A DNA stretch of 13,224 bases from an uncultured bacterium (GCA_937872185.1 CALMQN010000096.1:1-13224); one strand, 5' to 3'. Counted from the first letter of the stretch, positions 7,558 through 12,765 are shown. The notes: a model not told the origin generated them from the letters alone. Program-made: numbers and translations.

Positions 7558-8226
7558 CTACAATATATCGTCGCTGGCAGACATAAAGATGCCGTTGATC
7601 TTGCCCGCAGCGTCAAAATTAAAGACAACAACTCGTGCATCAGCAGACTTACCAACAACCGAGTTAGCTTTAAAGTACGCCTTGTAATCACGTTCTGCGT
7701 ATCCCGCCAGTGTTGCAGCACTCAAGTTAAAATCCCATGGTGCGGTCGCGCCCGAAATATACGATAAATCTTCGACTGCCTTGGCTGGTGTTCGATCGTT
7801 CGCCGATTCTGATGCAGCAATCACGACATGGACGCTGCTGGCCATATACCCAACAAGTGCCGCCGTGTTACCCGACGTGATCGACGCGATGATATTTTCC
7901 TTGTCACTCGCACTCGGGACTTCGGCTGCCTGATCACTTTCAGCGCTATCGGTCTTCGTATCGGCTTTTTCAGCTTTAAGTGCCGTAATCTGATTCTGTA
8001 AATCAGCAATCTTTGCCGCATCTGCCGTCTTTTGTTTCGTCGACTGATCGGTCGTCCAAAGATACATCACGACGCCTGCGGCCGCCAGTAATGCGATAAC
8101 GGCCCCCATAATGATATACCCTGCTTTTGATGGCTTTTTAGCAGGAACAATCGGCATCGTTGGTGTCGCTGTTTGCTCTGGCTCTTTCGCTGGTTCAAAG
8201 ATTGGTGGTGTTGTTGGTTCTTCCAT
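7558..8226 (-). CDS. single-pass membrane protein with coiled coil, unknown
   Basis: The family is not recognised. The 222-residue protein has a Pro/Glu/Thr-rich N-tail (about 1-28), a short basic patch (KKPSK, 30-34), one membrane helix (about 36-57), a heptad-like helical stalk (about 62-90, spaced Leu and Ile with Lys), a low-complexity Ala/Ser/Asp linker (about 91-108), and a compact C-terminal domain (about 109-222) predicted to be outside the cell. This domain has mixed alpha/beta character, ending FNFDAAGKINGIFMSA, which loosely resembles NTF2-like folds. That is only an impression. AAGGGAG lies 7 bases before the ATG at 8226. It is preceded by an extended -10 box and ends 64 bases before the next gene downstream. 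Confidence 0.83.
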   Translation of the reverse strand: MEEPTTPPIFEPAKEPEQTATPTMPIVPAKKPSKAGYIIMGAVIALLAAAGVVMYLWTTDQSTKQKTADAAKIADLQNQITALKAEKADTKTDSAESDQAAEVPSASDKENIIASITSGNTAALVGYMASSVHVVIAASESANDRTPAKAVEDLSYISGATAPWDFNLSAATLAGYAERDYKAYFKANSVVGKSADARVVVFNFDAAGKINGIFMSASDDIL

Positions 8227-8248
8227 ACTGCATCTCCCTTATGCTTTT

Positions 8249-8257
8249 ATTCTAACA
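8249..8257 (-). promoter_or_regulatory. extended -10 promoter
   Basis: The minus strand reads TGTTAGAAT (8257-8249) in the short gap after the upstream stop at 8266. The -35 is weak (GAGCCA). The leader would be about 16 bases and includes the AAGGGAG site. Confidence 0.5.
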
Positions 8258-8265
8258 TACTAGGG

Positions 8266-8754
8266 CTAGGATGGCTCGGCGTCATACGCAACACCCGCAA
8301 ATACATCAGGTTCAGTCAACTCACCTTCGGGGTCATCCAGCAAACAGTTCAAAATACGCTGGCCAACAGCGCCAACGGTCGGGATACCCTCATTAGATAT
8401 CCGTCCTTCACTTGCCATCAACACGTTAAATACCAGCTGACTTGTCACTAACAATCGATCCTGGGACCCCTTCTTAATCTCATCGGGGTTACGCATCATA
8501 TAAAATAACTCCCAGTACTGTTTTCCTTCTTTGCTGTCACTAAAAATGAAGGCCTGGTTCAGGCTAAACCGATATGCATCCATGGCAATGCGCGCCATGA
8601 CGCCCTTGCCGAAGTTCGCAGATTTACCCGCATCCTCACCGGCCCGCGCAAAGTCACGTGCCGTCACAAACTCACCAGTTGCGAGTAGCGCCTCGCTCGG
8701 TGGGCGACGCGCGATCACGACACCCGTGCATACTTCTCTTAGAATATCGGCCAT
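8266..8754 (-). CDS. soluble protein, unknown
   Basis: The family is not recognised. At 162 residues from the ATG at 8754, the protein shows no signal or membrane helix. It looks mostly helical, with a central stretch rich in aromatic residues (about 61-87: several Phe, Tyr and Trp) and an acidic C-terminus. No catalytic motif is apparent. In-frame starts at 8763 and 8790 exist, but the upstream sequence places a TTGCCA/TAGTAT promoter with 17-base spacing ending 7 bases before the ATG at 8754, which would make this start leaderless and exclude the longer forms. No Shine-Dalgarno is present. Its function is open. Confidence 0.72.
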   Translation of the reverse strand: MADILREVCTGVVIARRPPSEALLATGEFVTARDFARAGEDAGKSANFGKGVMARIAMDAYRFSLNQAFIFSDSKEGKQYWELFYMMRNPDEIKKGSQDRLLVTSQLVFNVLMASEGRISNEGIPTVGAVGQRILNCLLDDPEGELTEPDVFAGVAYDAEPS

Positions 8755-8761
8755 AGTACGC

Positions 8762-8790
8762 ATACTACGGCCGATGCGCCGCCCTGGCAA
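8762..8790 (-). promoter_or_regulatory. promoter, leaderless start
   Basis: On the minus strand TTGCCA (8790-8785, five of six to consensus) and TAGTAT (8767-8762) are separated by exactly 17 bases. The -10 ends 7 bases before the ATG at 8754. Confidence 0.6.
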
Positions 8791-8807
8791 GCATATCCGC
8801 TATGGCG

Positions 8808-9194
8808 CTAGTTTTGCATGACCGACAAAATATTGCCAGCCGGGTCTTTAAACCAAGCGATGTCTGGGCCTTGGTTTGCGGCTTTACCGCGCATAATGCC
8901 TTTATCGTCTTGTGCTCCGGGCATAGTGTCGTATATTTCGAAGGTAATGCCATGACCAATCAGGTGGTCGACTGTCTCATCGATGTTCTCAACCACAAAA
9001 TTAAGCGCTGTATAGGCCGCAGGCTGATGATCGGCCTTTTCGTATATATACAGTTCTCCGCCGCCTGGTAATGCCAATTGCAGCCCCATATTCTCATTCT
9101 TCAGCTCAAGTGCGAGCGTGTCGACATAAAATCCTTTTGCCTTTTCAATACTGTCCACTGAAAATCCGCTAAATGCTGTGATTGCTGTTAACAT
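8808..9194 (-). CDS. VOC superfamily (glyoxalase/bleomycin-resistance fold) protein
   Basis: At 128 residues this is the usual one-unit vicinal-oxygen-chelate length, with two beta-alpha-beta-beta-beta modules. Visible signatures are the N-terminal strand (ITAFSGFSV), the helix DSIEKAKGFYVDTLAL, the strand ALNFVVENIDETVDHL, and the C-terminal FKDPAGNILSVMQN, the family's DPxGN motif. The usual metal ligands look substituted: the first-strand His/Glu position is Phe or Gly here, and the Glu expected after DPxGN is Ser124. It may therefore bind no metal and act as a ligand-binding protein rather than a lyase or dioxygenase. The substrate cannot be read from the sequence. AAGGGGG precedes the ATG at 9194 by 4 bases. 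Confidence 0.88.
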   Translation of the reverse strand: MLTAITAFSGFSVDSIEKAKGFYVDTLALELKNENMGLQLALPGGGELYIYEKADHQPAAYTALNFVVENIDETVDHLIGHGITFEIYDTMPGAQDDKGIMRGKAANQGPDIAWFKDPAGNILSVMQN

Positions 9195-9214
9195 GATACC
9201 CCCTTATTTTCTTC

Positions 9215-9223
9215 AGTATAGCA
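9215..9223 (-). promoter_or_regulatory. extended -10 promoter of the VOC gene
   Basis: The minus strand reads TGCTATACT (9223-9215). The predicted start near 9208 gives a leader of about 14 bases that includes the AAGGGGG site. No good -35 is present. Confidence 0.6.
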
Positions 9224-9242
9224 CCGCGTCTAAAACGCTAGC

Positions 9243-10046
9243 CTATTCTATAGCTTGTTCTGGAACAATCGCCAATCGACGACGCTCATCAGCTCTCGCG
9301 ACAATCGTTGTGTGCACATCTGCGCTCACGCCAAATGGAGTGCCGGGTGATCTAAATTCACCAATCCTCAGGAAATAATTGGCACTTGGCATATACAAAC
9401 CATGTCCTTCATTCAACATAAACATCGCTAATGACTTACCGGGTCGGGCTCCCCACTCATGGCGTCGGTCAGCCATAGGCTCAAACACATGGGCAACTGA
9501 TTCAATGCCGCCAAACACGTCTTCGTCAATCGCAGGTTGGTATGCATATTCTGCCCCGATAACGATGCCCGTGGTGCCAAAGTTGGCCATTTTCTCGTCA
9601 GTCTTTTCGTCGATGTCTGTCGAACAAAATAGTATCGTTGAAGTCAGACTCTGATCGGCAATGATGTGCGGAGACAAGCCACTAAGGGTTGGACGCGCAA
9701 CCTGCCACTCCGTTGACTGCATGACATCCAGACAATCAATCGGGCCAAGTTCTTGCATCGATGCTGCTTCAGTCCCACCAATGTAATTGGTACTCATCCC
9801 ATGACGTACAGCAAGCTGTTGAATATGCGCATTGCCCAATTTCACCTGCTTCATCACCGCCAATTGTTCAAGCACTTCCGCCAAACGCTCTCGGTCGGCG
9901 CCAAAATCAATATGCACTCCCTCTGCAATGTTCTCTGGTGATAGAATCTCGGCAAGATCTGCATAAAACTGCTCTTCCGAATCGCGTAACTCAACCAGTT
10001 CGGCCTGGTGCATCGTTTCGTATATGGCTCGTGGGTGAAATGTCAT
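9243..10046 (-). CDS. soluble protein, unknown
   Basis: No family is recognised. The 267-residue protein has no membrane segment or signal. The N-terminal half is helical and acidic (about 12-75). It is followed by a region with spaced Gly and Ser and two cysteines (about 104 and 140), and a C-terminal part with alternating hydrophobic residues suggesting strands (LAMFMLNEGHGLYMPSANYF, about 207-226). Conserved-looking clusters such as HEWGARPGKS and NEGHGLY could be functional, but no known active-site motif is matched. The ATG at 10046 has neither a clear Shine-Dalgarno nor a good -10 at leaderless distance. The gene lies just after the tRNA-Gln terminator and 48 bases before the VOC gene. 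Confidence 0.8.
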   Translation of the reverse strand: MTFHPRAIYETMHQAELVELRDSEEQFYADLAEILSPENIAEGVHIDFGADRERLAEVLEQLAVMKQVKLGNAHIQQLAVRHGMSTNYIGGTEAASMQELGPIDCLDVMQSTEWQVARPTLSGLSPHIIADQSLTSTILFCSTDIDEKTDEKMANFGTTGIVIGAEYAYQPAIDEDVFGGIESVAHVFEPMADRRHEWGARPGKSLAMFMLNEGHGLYMPSANYFLRIGEFRSPGTPFGVSADVHTTIVARADERRRLAIVPEQAIE

Positions 10047-10128
10047 AATCTGAGCTTATGATTACAGCAGCGAAATGGCAAGCGTAAGTGGCTTATGGCG
10101 CTCATCCAGTTCAGATAAATTGCTATCA

Positions 10129-10158
10129 AAAATAAGAGTCCATTTGGACTCTTATTTT
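10129..10158. terminator. tRNA-Gln terminator (bidirectional stem)
   Basis: A 13-bp perfect stem (10129-10141 with 10146-10158) encloses a 4-base loop and has A- and T-rich ends. It starts 2 bases past the encoded CCA of tRNA-Gln on the minus strand. On the plus strand it points away from the gene at 9243-10046. The 3' processing trailer of the tRNA is therefore essentially the terminator hairpin. Confidence 0.9.
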
Positions 10159-10160
10159 CT

Positions 10161-10235
10161 TGGCTGGGATGGAGGGATTCGAACCCCCGAATATCGGCAC
10201 CAAAAACCGATGCCTTACCACTTGGCGACATCCCA
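10161..10235 (-). tRNA. tRNA-Gln (anticodon UUG)
   Basis: The 75 bases fold as a full cloverleaf with the same arm lengths as E. coli tRNA-Gln. The acceptor is TGGGATG/CATCCCA (U1-A72), with discriminator G and an encoded CCA. The D-stem is GCC/GGC. The anticodon stem is TCGGT/GCCGA with loop TTTTGGT, placing UUG at 34-36 and G at 37. The T-arm is GGGGG-TTCGAAT-CCCTC with one G-U pair. G36-G37 is the TrmD recognition pair, whereas E. coli tRNA-Gln has A37. A promoter lies upstream and a terminator immediately downstream. Confidence 0.97.
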
Positions 10236-10248
10236 ATGCACTTAGAAA

Positions 10249-10276
10249 GTGTACACTAATTGGGGTGTCAGCTCAA
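10249..10276 (-). promoter_or_regulatory. tRNA-Gln promoter
   Basis: On the minus strand TTGAGC (10276-10271), a 16-base spacer and TACACT (10254-10249) are present. The start should lie about 7 bases before the tRNA 5' end. The string TGTACACT also occurs in the trmD promoter. Confidence 0.6.
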
Positions 10277-10283
10277 GAGACGG

Positions 10284-10817
10284 CTATTTCTTAACAGGGA
10301 CAGCTTTGTGAGCCGCGCCAAAGTACGAGTGAATCTCGAACAAGAAGTATGCACCGATCGCAATACCAACTGCACCAAAGATGATGCCGACGAAGAACCC
10401 AAGAACGTTCAGGCTAAGGATCGCGCTCAAAATCACGCCAAGTGCCTTAAGGACTAATACGACAAACAGCAAGCTCCAACCCTTTTTCTGCATTGCTTTT
10501 AGTGGGCTGATTGCCATACCGGCAAAAATGACTGTTGCGATAGCGAACAACAACGATACAATCGTACCGATGATCCAGCCATCGTTATATACAGACGATG
10601 CATATACACCATAATAACTTGCAGCGTTACCCACAAAAGCCATGTACGTAAAGATTCCGCCAACAAGTACAAGCACACCGATCGCTGACAAGATCACCCC
10701 GACCAGCACGATCCACCATACATTCGTGGCAATCCATTTTTGACCGTTCGCTGGCAAATGTGGCAATGGTTTCAACCATCCCGCAATCACTTTTTCCAAT
10801 TTATCTAAACCAAACAT
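10284..10817 (-). CDS. four-helix membrane protein, unknown
   Basis: The family is not recognised. The 177-residue protein starts with an amphipathic stretch (MFGLDKLEKVIAGWLKPLP), then four hydrophobic helices (about 34-62, 81-102, 113-133 and 137-160), and a short basic tail ending VPVKK. The two middle loops carry the basic residues, so N- and C-termini are probably cytoplasmic. I chose the ATG at 10817 because AAGGAG lies 8 bases upstream. Another in-frame ATG at 10823 is only 2 bases from that site, too close for efficient use. It lies downstream of another polytopic membrane gene (56-base gap) and just upstream of tRNA-Gln. Confidence 0.82.
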   Translation of the reverse strand: MFGLDKLEKVIAGWLKPLPHLPANGQKWIATNVWWIVLVGVILSAIGVLVLVGGIFTYMAFVGNAASYYGVYASSVYNDGWIIGTIVSLLFAIATVIFAGMAISPLKAMQKKGWSLLFVVLVLKALGVILSAILSLNVLGFFVGIIFGAVGIAIGAYFLFEIHSYFGAAHKAVPVKK

Positions 10818-10844
10818 ACCCATTACTCCTTACTTAATACCCTC

Positions 10845-10873
10845 ATCATACTCTCAGTCTTCAGATTCAACAA
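10845..10873 (-). promoter_or_regulatory. promoter of the 177-residue membrane protein
   Basis: On the minus strand TTGTTG (10873-10868), a 17-base spacer and TATGAT (10850-10845) are present. The leader carries AAGGAG (10831-10826), which decides between the two nearby ATGs. Confidence 0.5.
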
Positions 10874-11365
10874 CTATTTTTTAGTCTTTGTCGAATGCCC
10901 GGCAAATGGCCACATGCCCCAACTGGCCCAGGCAGCCAAAATCCCCATCGCAGTGGCAACAAGCACCGTCCCAAGCCCAGGCATAATCGTGATAAGTCCT
11001 CCTAAAAAGCCAATACTGCTAACGGCGTTATCTGTCAGTACCAGCCAAACACTCATGCATATCCAGAAAGCGGCGATGATCCATCCAGCTACCATGCTCA
11101 GCAAGCGCATCGCCGGGCTCAGCTTGAATCGAAGCAAAAACGGCACGGCCAGCAGTTCTAACGTTACAATCAAGGCCGCATACAGCGCTGTTAACTGCCG
11201 GTCTAGCGGCAGCCAGTAACTATCAATAATCAATATGAAATCTTGAAACGTCACCAACTGTGTCAGGGCGAATACCATCAATATCAACCCATACAGCAAT
11301 GCAATTGACCGTATATTGGTCGTTTTTGGTGTTGGTGCAGGCGTCGCTTTTACAAATATGCTCAT
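10874..11365 (-). CDS. four-helix membrane protein, possibly DoxX/MauE-like
   Basis: The 163-residue protein has a short cytoplasmic N-tail with a Thr/Pro-rich patch, then four hydrophobic segments (about 19-38, 58-76, 85-110 and 118-145), and a basic tail (STKTKK). The layout, with a first helix containing LTQLVTFQDF, a second containing LYAALIVTLELLAVPFLLRF and a following MRLLSMVAGWII helix, is reminiscent of DoxX/MauE four-helix proteins. The DoxX label is a guess from shape. No redox cysteine pair is present. The ATG at 11365 lies 7 bases after a TATACT box, so a leaderless mRNA is predicted; no Shine-Dalgarno is seen. The stop is TAG. Confidence 0.8.
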   Translation of the reverse strand: MSIFVKATPAPTPKTTNIRSIALLYGLILMVFALTQLVTFQDFILIIDSYWLPLDRQLTALYAALIVTLELLAVPFLLRFKLSPAMRLLSMVAGWIIAAFWICMSVWLVLTDNAVSSIGFLGGLITIMPGLGTVLVATAMGILAAWASWGMWPFAGHSTKTKK

Positions 11366-11372
11366 GCTTTTC

Positions 11373-11401
11373 AGTATAGCCCCACATCTGTTCTATGCAA
11401 A
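11373..11401 (-). promoter_or_regulatory. promoter, leaderless start
   Basis: On the minus strand TTTGCA (11401-11396), a 17-base spacer and TATACT (11378-11373) are present. The -10 ends 7 bases before the ATG at 11365. Confidence 0.65.
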
Positions 11402-11419
11402 ATGTTGTTATTTTTATCA

Positions 11420-11485
11420 TTATGCTTGCGCTTTCTCACCGCTCAGCGTACAGTACATACAAGCGAAAGTTACAAAAACAAACAT
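11420..11485 (-). CDS. possible 21-residue hydrophobic peptide (doubtful)
   Basis: Between the trmD terminator and the 163-residue gene there are about 175 bases without a clear gene. An ATG at 11485 opens a 21-residue reading frame, MFVFVTFACMYCTLSGEKAQA, hydrophobic at first and then charged. A GGAG lies only 2 bases before the ATG, which is too close. No clear promoter is seen. It may be chance or a minimal membrane peptide. Confidence 0.15.
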   Translation of the reverse strand: MFVFVTFACMYCTLSGEKAQA

Positions 11486-11541
11486 AACTCCAAAAAAACA
11501 TATGTTGTGACTGCTCGCTCTACGACATCCACCACAACAAC

Positions 11542-11569
11542 AAAACACCCTCTGAAATGAGGGTGTTTT
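11542..11569. terminator. bidirectional intrinsic terminator after trmD
   Basis: An 11-bp perfect stem (11542-11552 with 11559-11569) encloses a 6-base loop, with CACCCTC/GAGGGTG at its core and A/T runs at both ends. On the minus strand it ends trmD transcription. A T-run also follows it on the plus strand, although I see no convincing plus-strand gene before it. Confidence 0.88.
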
Positions 11570-11581
11570 TGTGCCCAACCC

Positions 11582-11606
11582 TTTGCCAAGGTCCGCCCTC
11601 GGCAAA
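11582..11606 (-). terminator. hairpin just past the trmD stop
   Basis: TTTGCCAAGG (11582-11591) and CCTCGGCAAA (11597-11606) form a 10-bp stem; the single imperfect pair is a G-U on the minus-strand RNA. The loop is 5 bases. No U-tract follows. It precedes the stronger terminator at 11542-11569 in the minus direction, so it may protect the mRNA 3' end or assist termination. Confidence 0.5.
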
Positions 11607-11615
11607 AGATTACAT

Positions 11616-12269
11616 TTATTCTGCCTTAATCGAGTTCTCGTCTCGCCACTTGGCAATCTGCCCGTGGTTGCCGCTCAGCAGTACGTCCGGCACTTTCATG
11701 TCGTTAAACACTTCTGGGCGCGTATACTGCGGAAACTCCAACGTTTCACCGTCACTAAAACTTTCAATCGCCGTACTATTCTCACCACCCAATACGCCCG
11801 GGATCAGGCGCACAATACTATCAATAATCGTCATCGCAGGTAGTTCGCCGCCAGTTAGCACATAATCACCTACACTTACCGATTCATCTACCAATCTCAT
11901 GATGCGCTCATCATATCCTTCATATCGCCCACAGATAAATATGTACCCGCTATCATTATCAGCCCATGCCTGCGCTGTGGCCTGCTTCCAGCGCTGTCCA
12001 CGTGGCGTCATAATCACTACTCTGGCACTTGGGTCATACGCCTTGGCATCAGCGACAGCCGCAAATAGTGGCTCGGCCATTAGCAACATCCCATCACCAC
12101 CGCCATATGGTGTATCATCAACACGTTTTCGCGGGCCCAAACCAAAATCACGCAGGTTCACCATACGAAACTCAACAGCCTTCTGTTCCTGCGCCTTCCA
12201 CAACATGGACGCGTTCAAAACACCGTCAAACATTTCCGGAAACAATGTGATTACTTGTATCTTTTTCAT
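11616..12269 (-). CDS. trmD: tRNA (guanine-37-N1)-methyltransferase, short form
   Basis: TrmD methylates G37 next to G36 in tRNA using AdoMet, which prevents +1 frameshifting. It is a dimeric SPOUT enzyme with a trefoil knot. The family blocks are all present: ITLFPEMF (7-14), DTPYGGGDGMLL (52-63), GRYEGYDERI (114-123), VGDYVLTGGELPAM (133-146) and TRPEVFNDMKVPDVLLSGNH (183-202). The general-base aspartate is Asp135 by alignment. At 217 residues it is clearly shorter than the usual 240-255. It stops shortly after IAKWRDENSI, so the C-terminal GRTxxRRPxLL segment of other TrmDs is missing. The ATG at 12269 lies 8 bases after a TACACT box; there is no Shine-Dalgarno. Neither rimM nor rplS, common neighbours elsewhere, is adjacent. 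Confidence 0.95.
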   Translation of the reverse strand: MKKIQVITLFPEMFDGVLNASMLWKAQEQKAVEFRMVNLRDFGLGPRKRVDDTPYGGGDGMLLMAEPLFAAVADAKAYDPSARVVIMTPRGQRWKQATAQAWADNDSGYIFICGRYEGYDERIMRLVDESVSVGDYVLTGGELPAMTIIDSIVRLIPGVLGGENSTAIESFSDGETLEFPQYTRPEVFNDMKVPDVLLSGNHGQIAKWRDENSIKAE

Positions 12270-12277
12270 CTGTTAAC

Positions 12278-12306
12278 AGTGTACAGCATATTGACTTTTA
12301 TGTCGA
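12278..12306 (-). promoter_or_regulatory. trmD promoter
   Basis: On the minus strand TCGACA (12306-12301, five of six), a 17-base spacer and TACACT (12283-12278) are present, with 8 bases to the ATG. The leader would be 0-2 bases. It interlocks with the plus-strand promoter at 12291-12319. Confidence 0.6.
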
Positions 12307-12319
12307 TAGCTGCTATAAT
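12291..12319 (+). promoter_or_regulatory. near-perfect sigma-70-type promoter
   Basis: TTGACT (12291-12296), a 17-base spacer and TATAAT (12314-12319), with TGC directly before the -10, form the strongest promoter in the window. The predicted start is G12326, the first base of a hairpin. Its -35 lies in the spacer of the opposing trmD promoter. Confidence 0.88.
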
Positions 12320-12325
12320 AATCAT

Positions 12326-12345
12326 GTTTCGTCAACCGACGGAAC
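12326..12345 (+). other. 5'-end RNA hairpin in the leader
   Basis: GTTTCGTC (12326-12333) pairs with GACGGAAC (12338-12345) around an AACC loop, giving 8 bp with one U-G. It begins at the predicted transcription start, as in 5' stem-loops that protect mRNAs. The role is inferred. Confidence 0.5.
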
Positions 12346-12373
12346 GCTGTTCTGAAAACCGAAAGGTACGCAC

Positions 12374-12571
12374 TTGAAAATTCCAGCTATCATCGCGGCA
12401 TCAATCGCAATGATCGTCGCGGCTATCGTCCTTCACGGAGCCTTGACCGAGCCCGATGCTGCAGAGTTCAACAACCGACTATTCTTCGGAACGTTCCTCT
12501 TCGTCATCGCGGTCGTCGTCGCAGTCATCGCCATCATGGTCGATGCCAGTGCGAAGCGCCGCCAGAACTAA
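12374..12571 (+). CDS. small two-helix membrane protein, GC-rich, unknown
   Basis: The family is not recognised. The 65-residue protein begins at a TTG (12374), with GAAAGG about 7 bases upstream. It has two hydrophobic helices (about 3-22 and 39-57), a short acidic loop containing TEPDAAEFNN and a basic tail (AKRRQN), so a hairpin topology with both ends inside is likely. By my hand count 46 of 65 codons end in G or C, all eight valines are GTC and eight of nine isoleucines are ATC. This bias is unlike the mixed usage of neighbours and suggests acquisition or strong expression. It sits alone on the plus strand between trmD and the KH gene, with its own promoter, leader hairpin, 3' structure and terminator. 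The TTG start is inferred from the ribosome binding site. Confidence 0.7.
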   Translation: MKIPAIIAASIAMIVAAIVLHGALTEPDAAEFNNRLFFGTFLFVIAVVVAVIAIMVDASAKRRQN

Positions 12572-12576
12572 CCGGC

Positions 12577-12611
12577 GCCCGAGGCGGGTCGCGCAAGCGG
12601 CAACCTCGGGC
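12577..12611 (+). other. two-tier RNA stem-loop with GNRA tetraloop
   Basis: GCCCGAGG (12577-12584) pairs with CCTCGGGC (12604-12611). Inside, CGC (12590-12592) and GCG (12597-12599) close a GCAA tetraloop, leaving an internal loop of 5 and 4 bases. The element starts 6 bases after the stop codon of the small gene and is strikingly GC-rich. It has no U-tract, so it is not a standard terminator. It could be a 3'-UTR stabiliser, a processed small RNA, or the relic of a donor terminator. Confidence 0.55.
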
Positions 12612-12654
12612 AGCACCCAAAGCTATCACTTTATGATGTTTTTGTCTGCTGAAA

Positions 12655-12685
12655 ATAAAAAACCACCGCTTTGGTGGTTTTTTAT
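12655..12685. terminator. bidirectional intrinsic terminator
   Basis: A 13-bp perfect stem (12655-12667 with 12673-12685), with core ACCACC/GGTGGT and six A and six T on the flanks, encloses a 5-base loop. It serves the plus-strand small gene and the convergent KH-domain gene. Confidence 0.93.
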
Positions 12686-12699
12686 ACATATAAGGCTCT

Positions 12700-12715
12700 C
12701 AACAATATATTGTTG
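12700..12715. repeat. perfect 16-bp palindrome
   Basis: CAACAATATATTGTTG is its own reverse complement. It lies between the shared terminator and the KH gene stop. It resembles a dimeric regulator site, but its position between convergent genes makes a promoter role unlikely. Confidence 0.5.
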
Positions 12716-12732
12716 CTCGCATGAGCTTCTCA

Positions 12733-12758
12733 CAGTTCAAAGAAGTTCTTTGTAACTG
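12733..12758. repeat. near-perfect inverted repeat
   Basis: CAGTT+CAAAGAA (12733-12744) faces TTCTTTG+T+AACTG (12746-12758) across one G, with a single extra T at 12753. As RNA it would form a hairpin with a one-base bulge just past the KH gene stop on the minus strand. No U-tract follows. Confidence 0.5.
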
Positions 12759-12765
12759 CCTATGA

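Noticed and set aside
8776-8808. GCGCC...GGCGC inverted repeat between the VOC gene and the 162-residue gene
   Set aside because: Only 5 bp with a loop of over 20 bases and no U-tract; too weak to call a terminator.
10047-10128. Promoter for the 267-residue gene (candidates CATAAG or TGTAATCAT)
   Set aside because: Matches are poor and spacing does not fit either a leaderless or a Shine-Dalgarno start, so I did not annotate one.
10043-10231. 62-residue minus-strand reading frame across tRNA-Gln
   Set aside because: It lies largely inside the tRNA and its terminator and is the usual spurious frame produced by a tRNA sequence.
11420-11656. 78-residue minus-strand frame that enters the trmD 3' end in another phase, possibly the missing TrmD C-terminus through a frameshift
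   Set aside because: It contains RTRLRQ, which faintly recalls the missing tail, but the rest shows no RRPxLL-like segment and it runs through two hairpins, so a frameshift is not supported.
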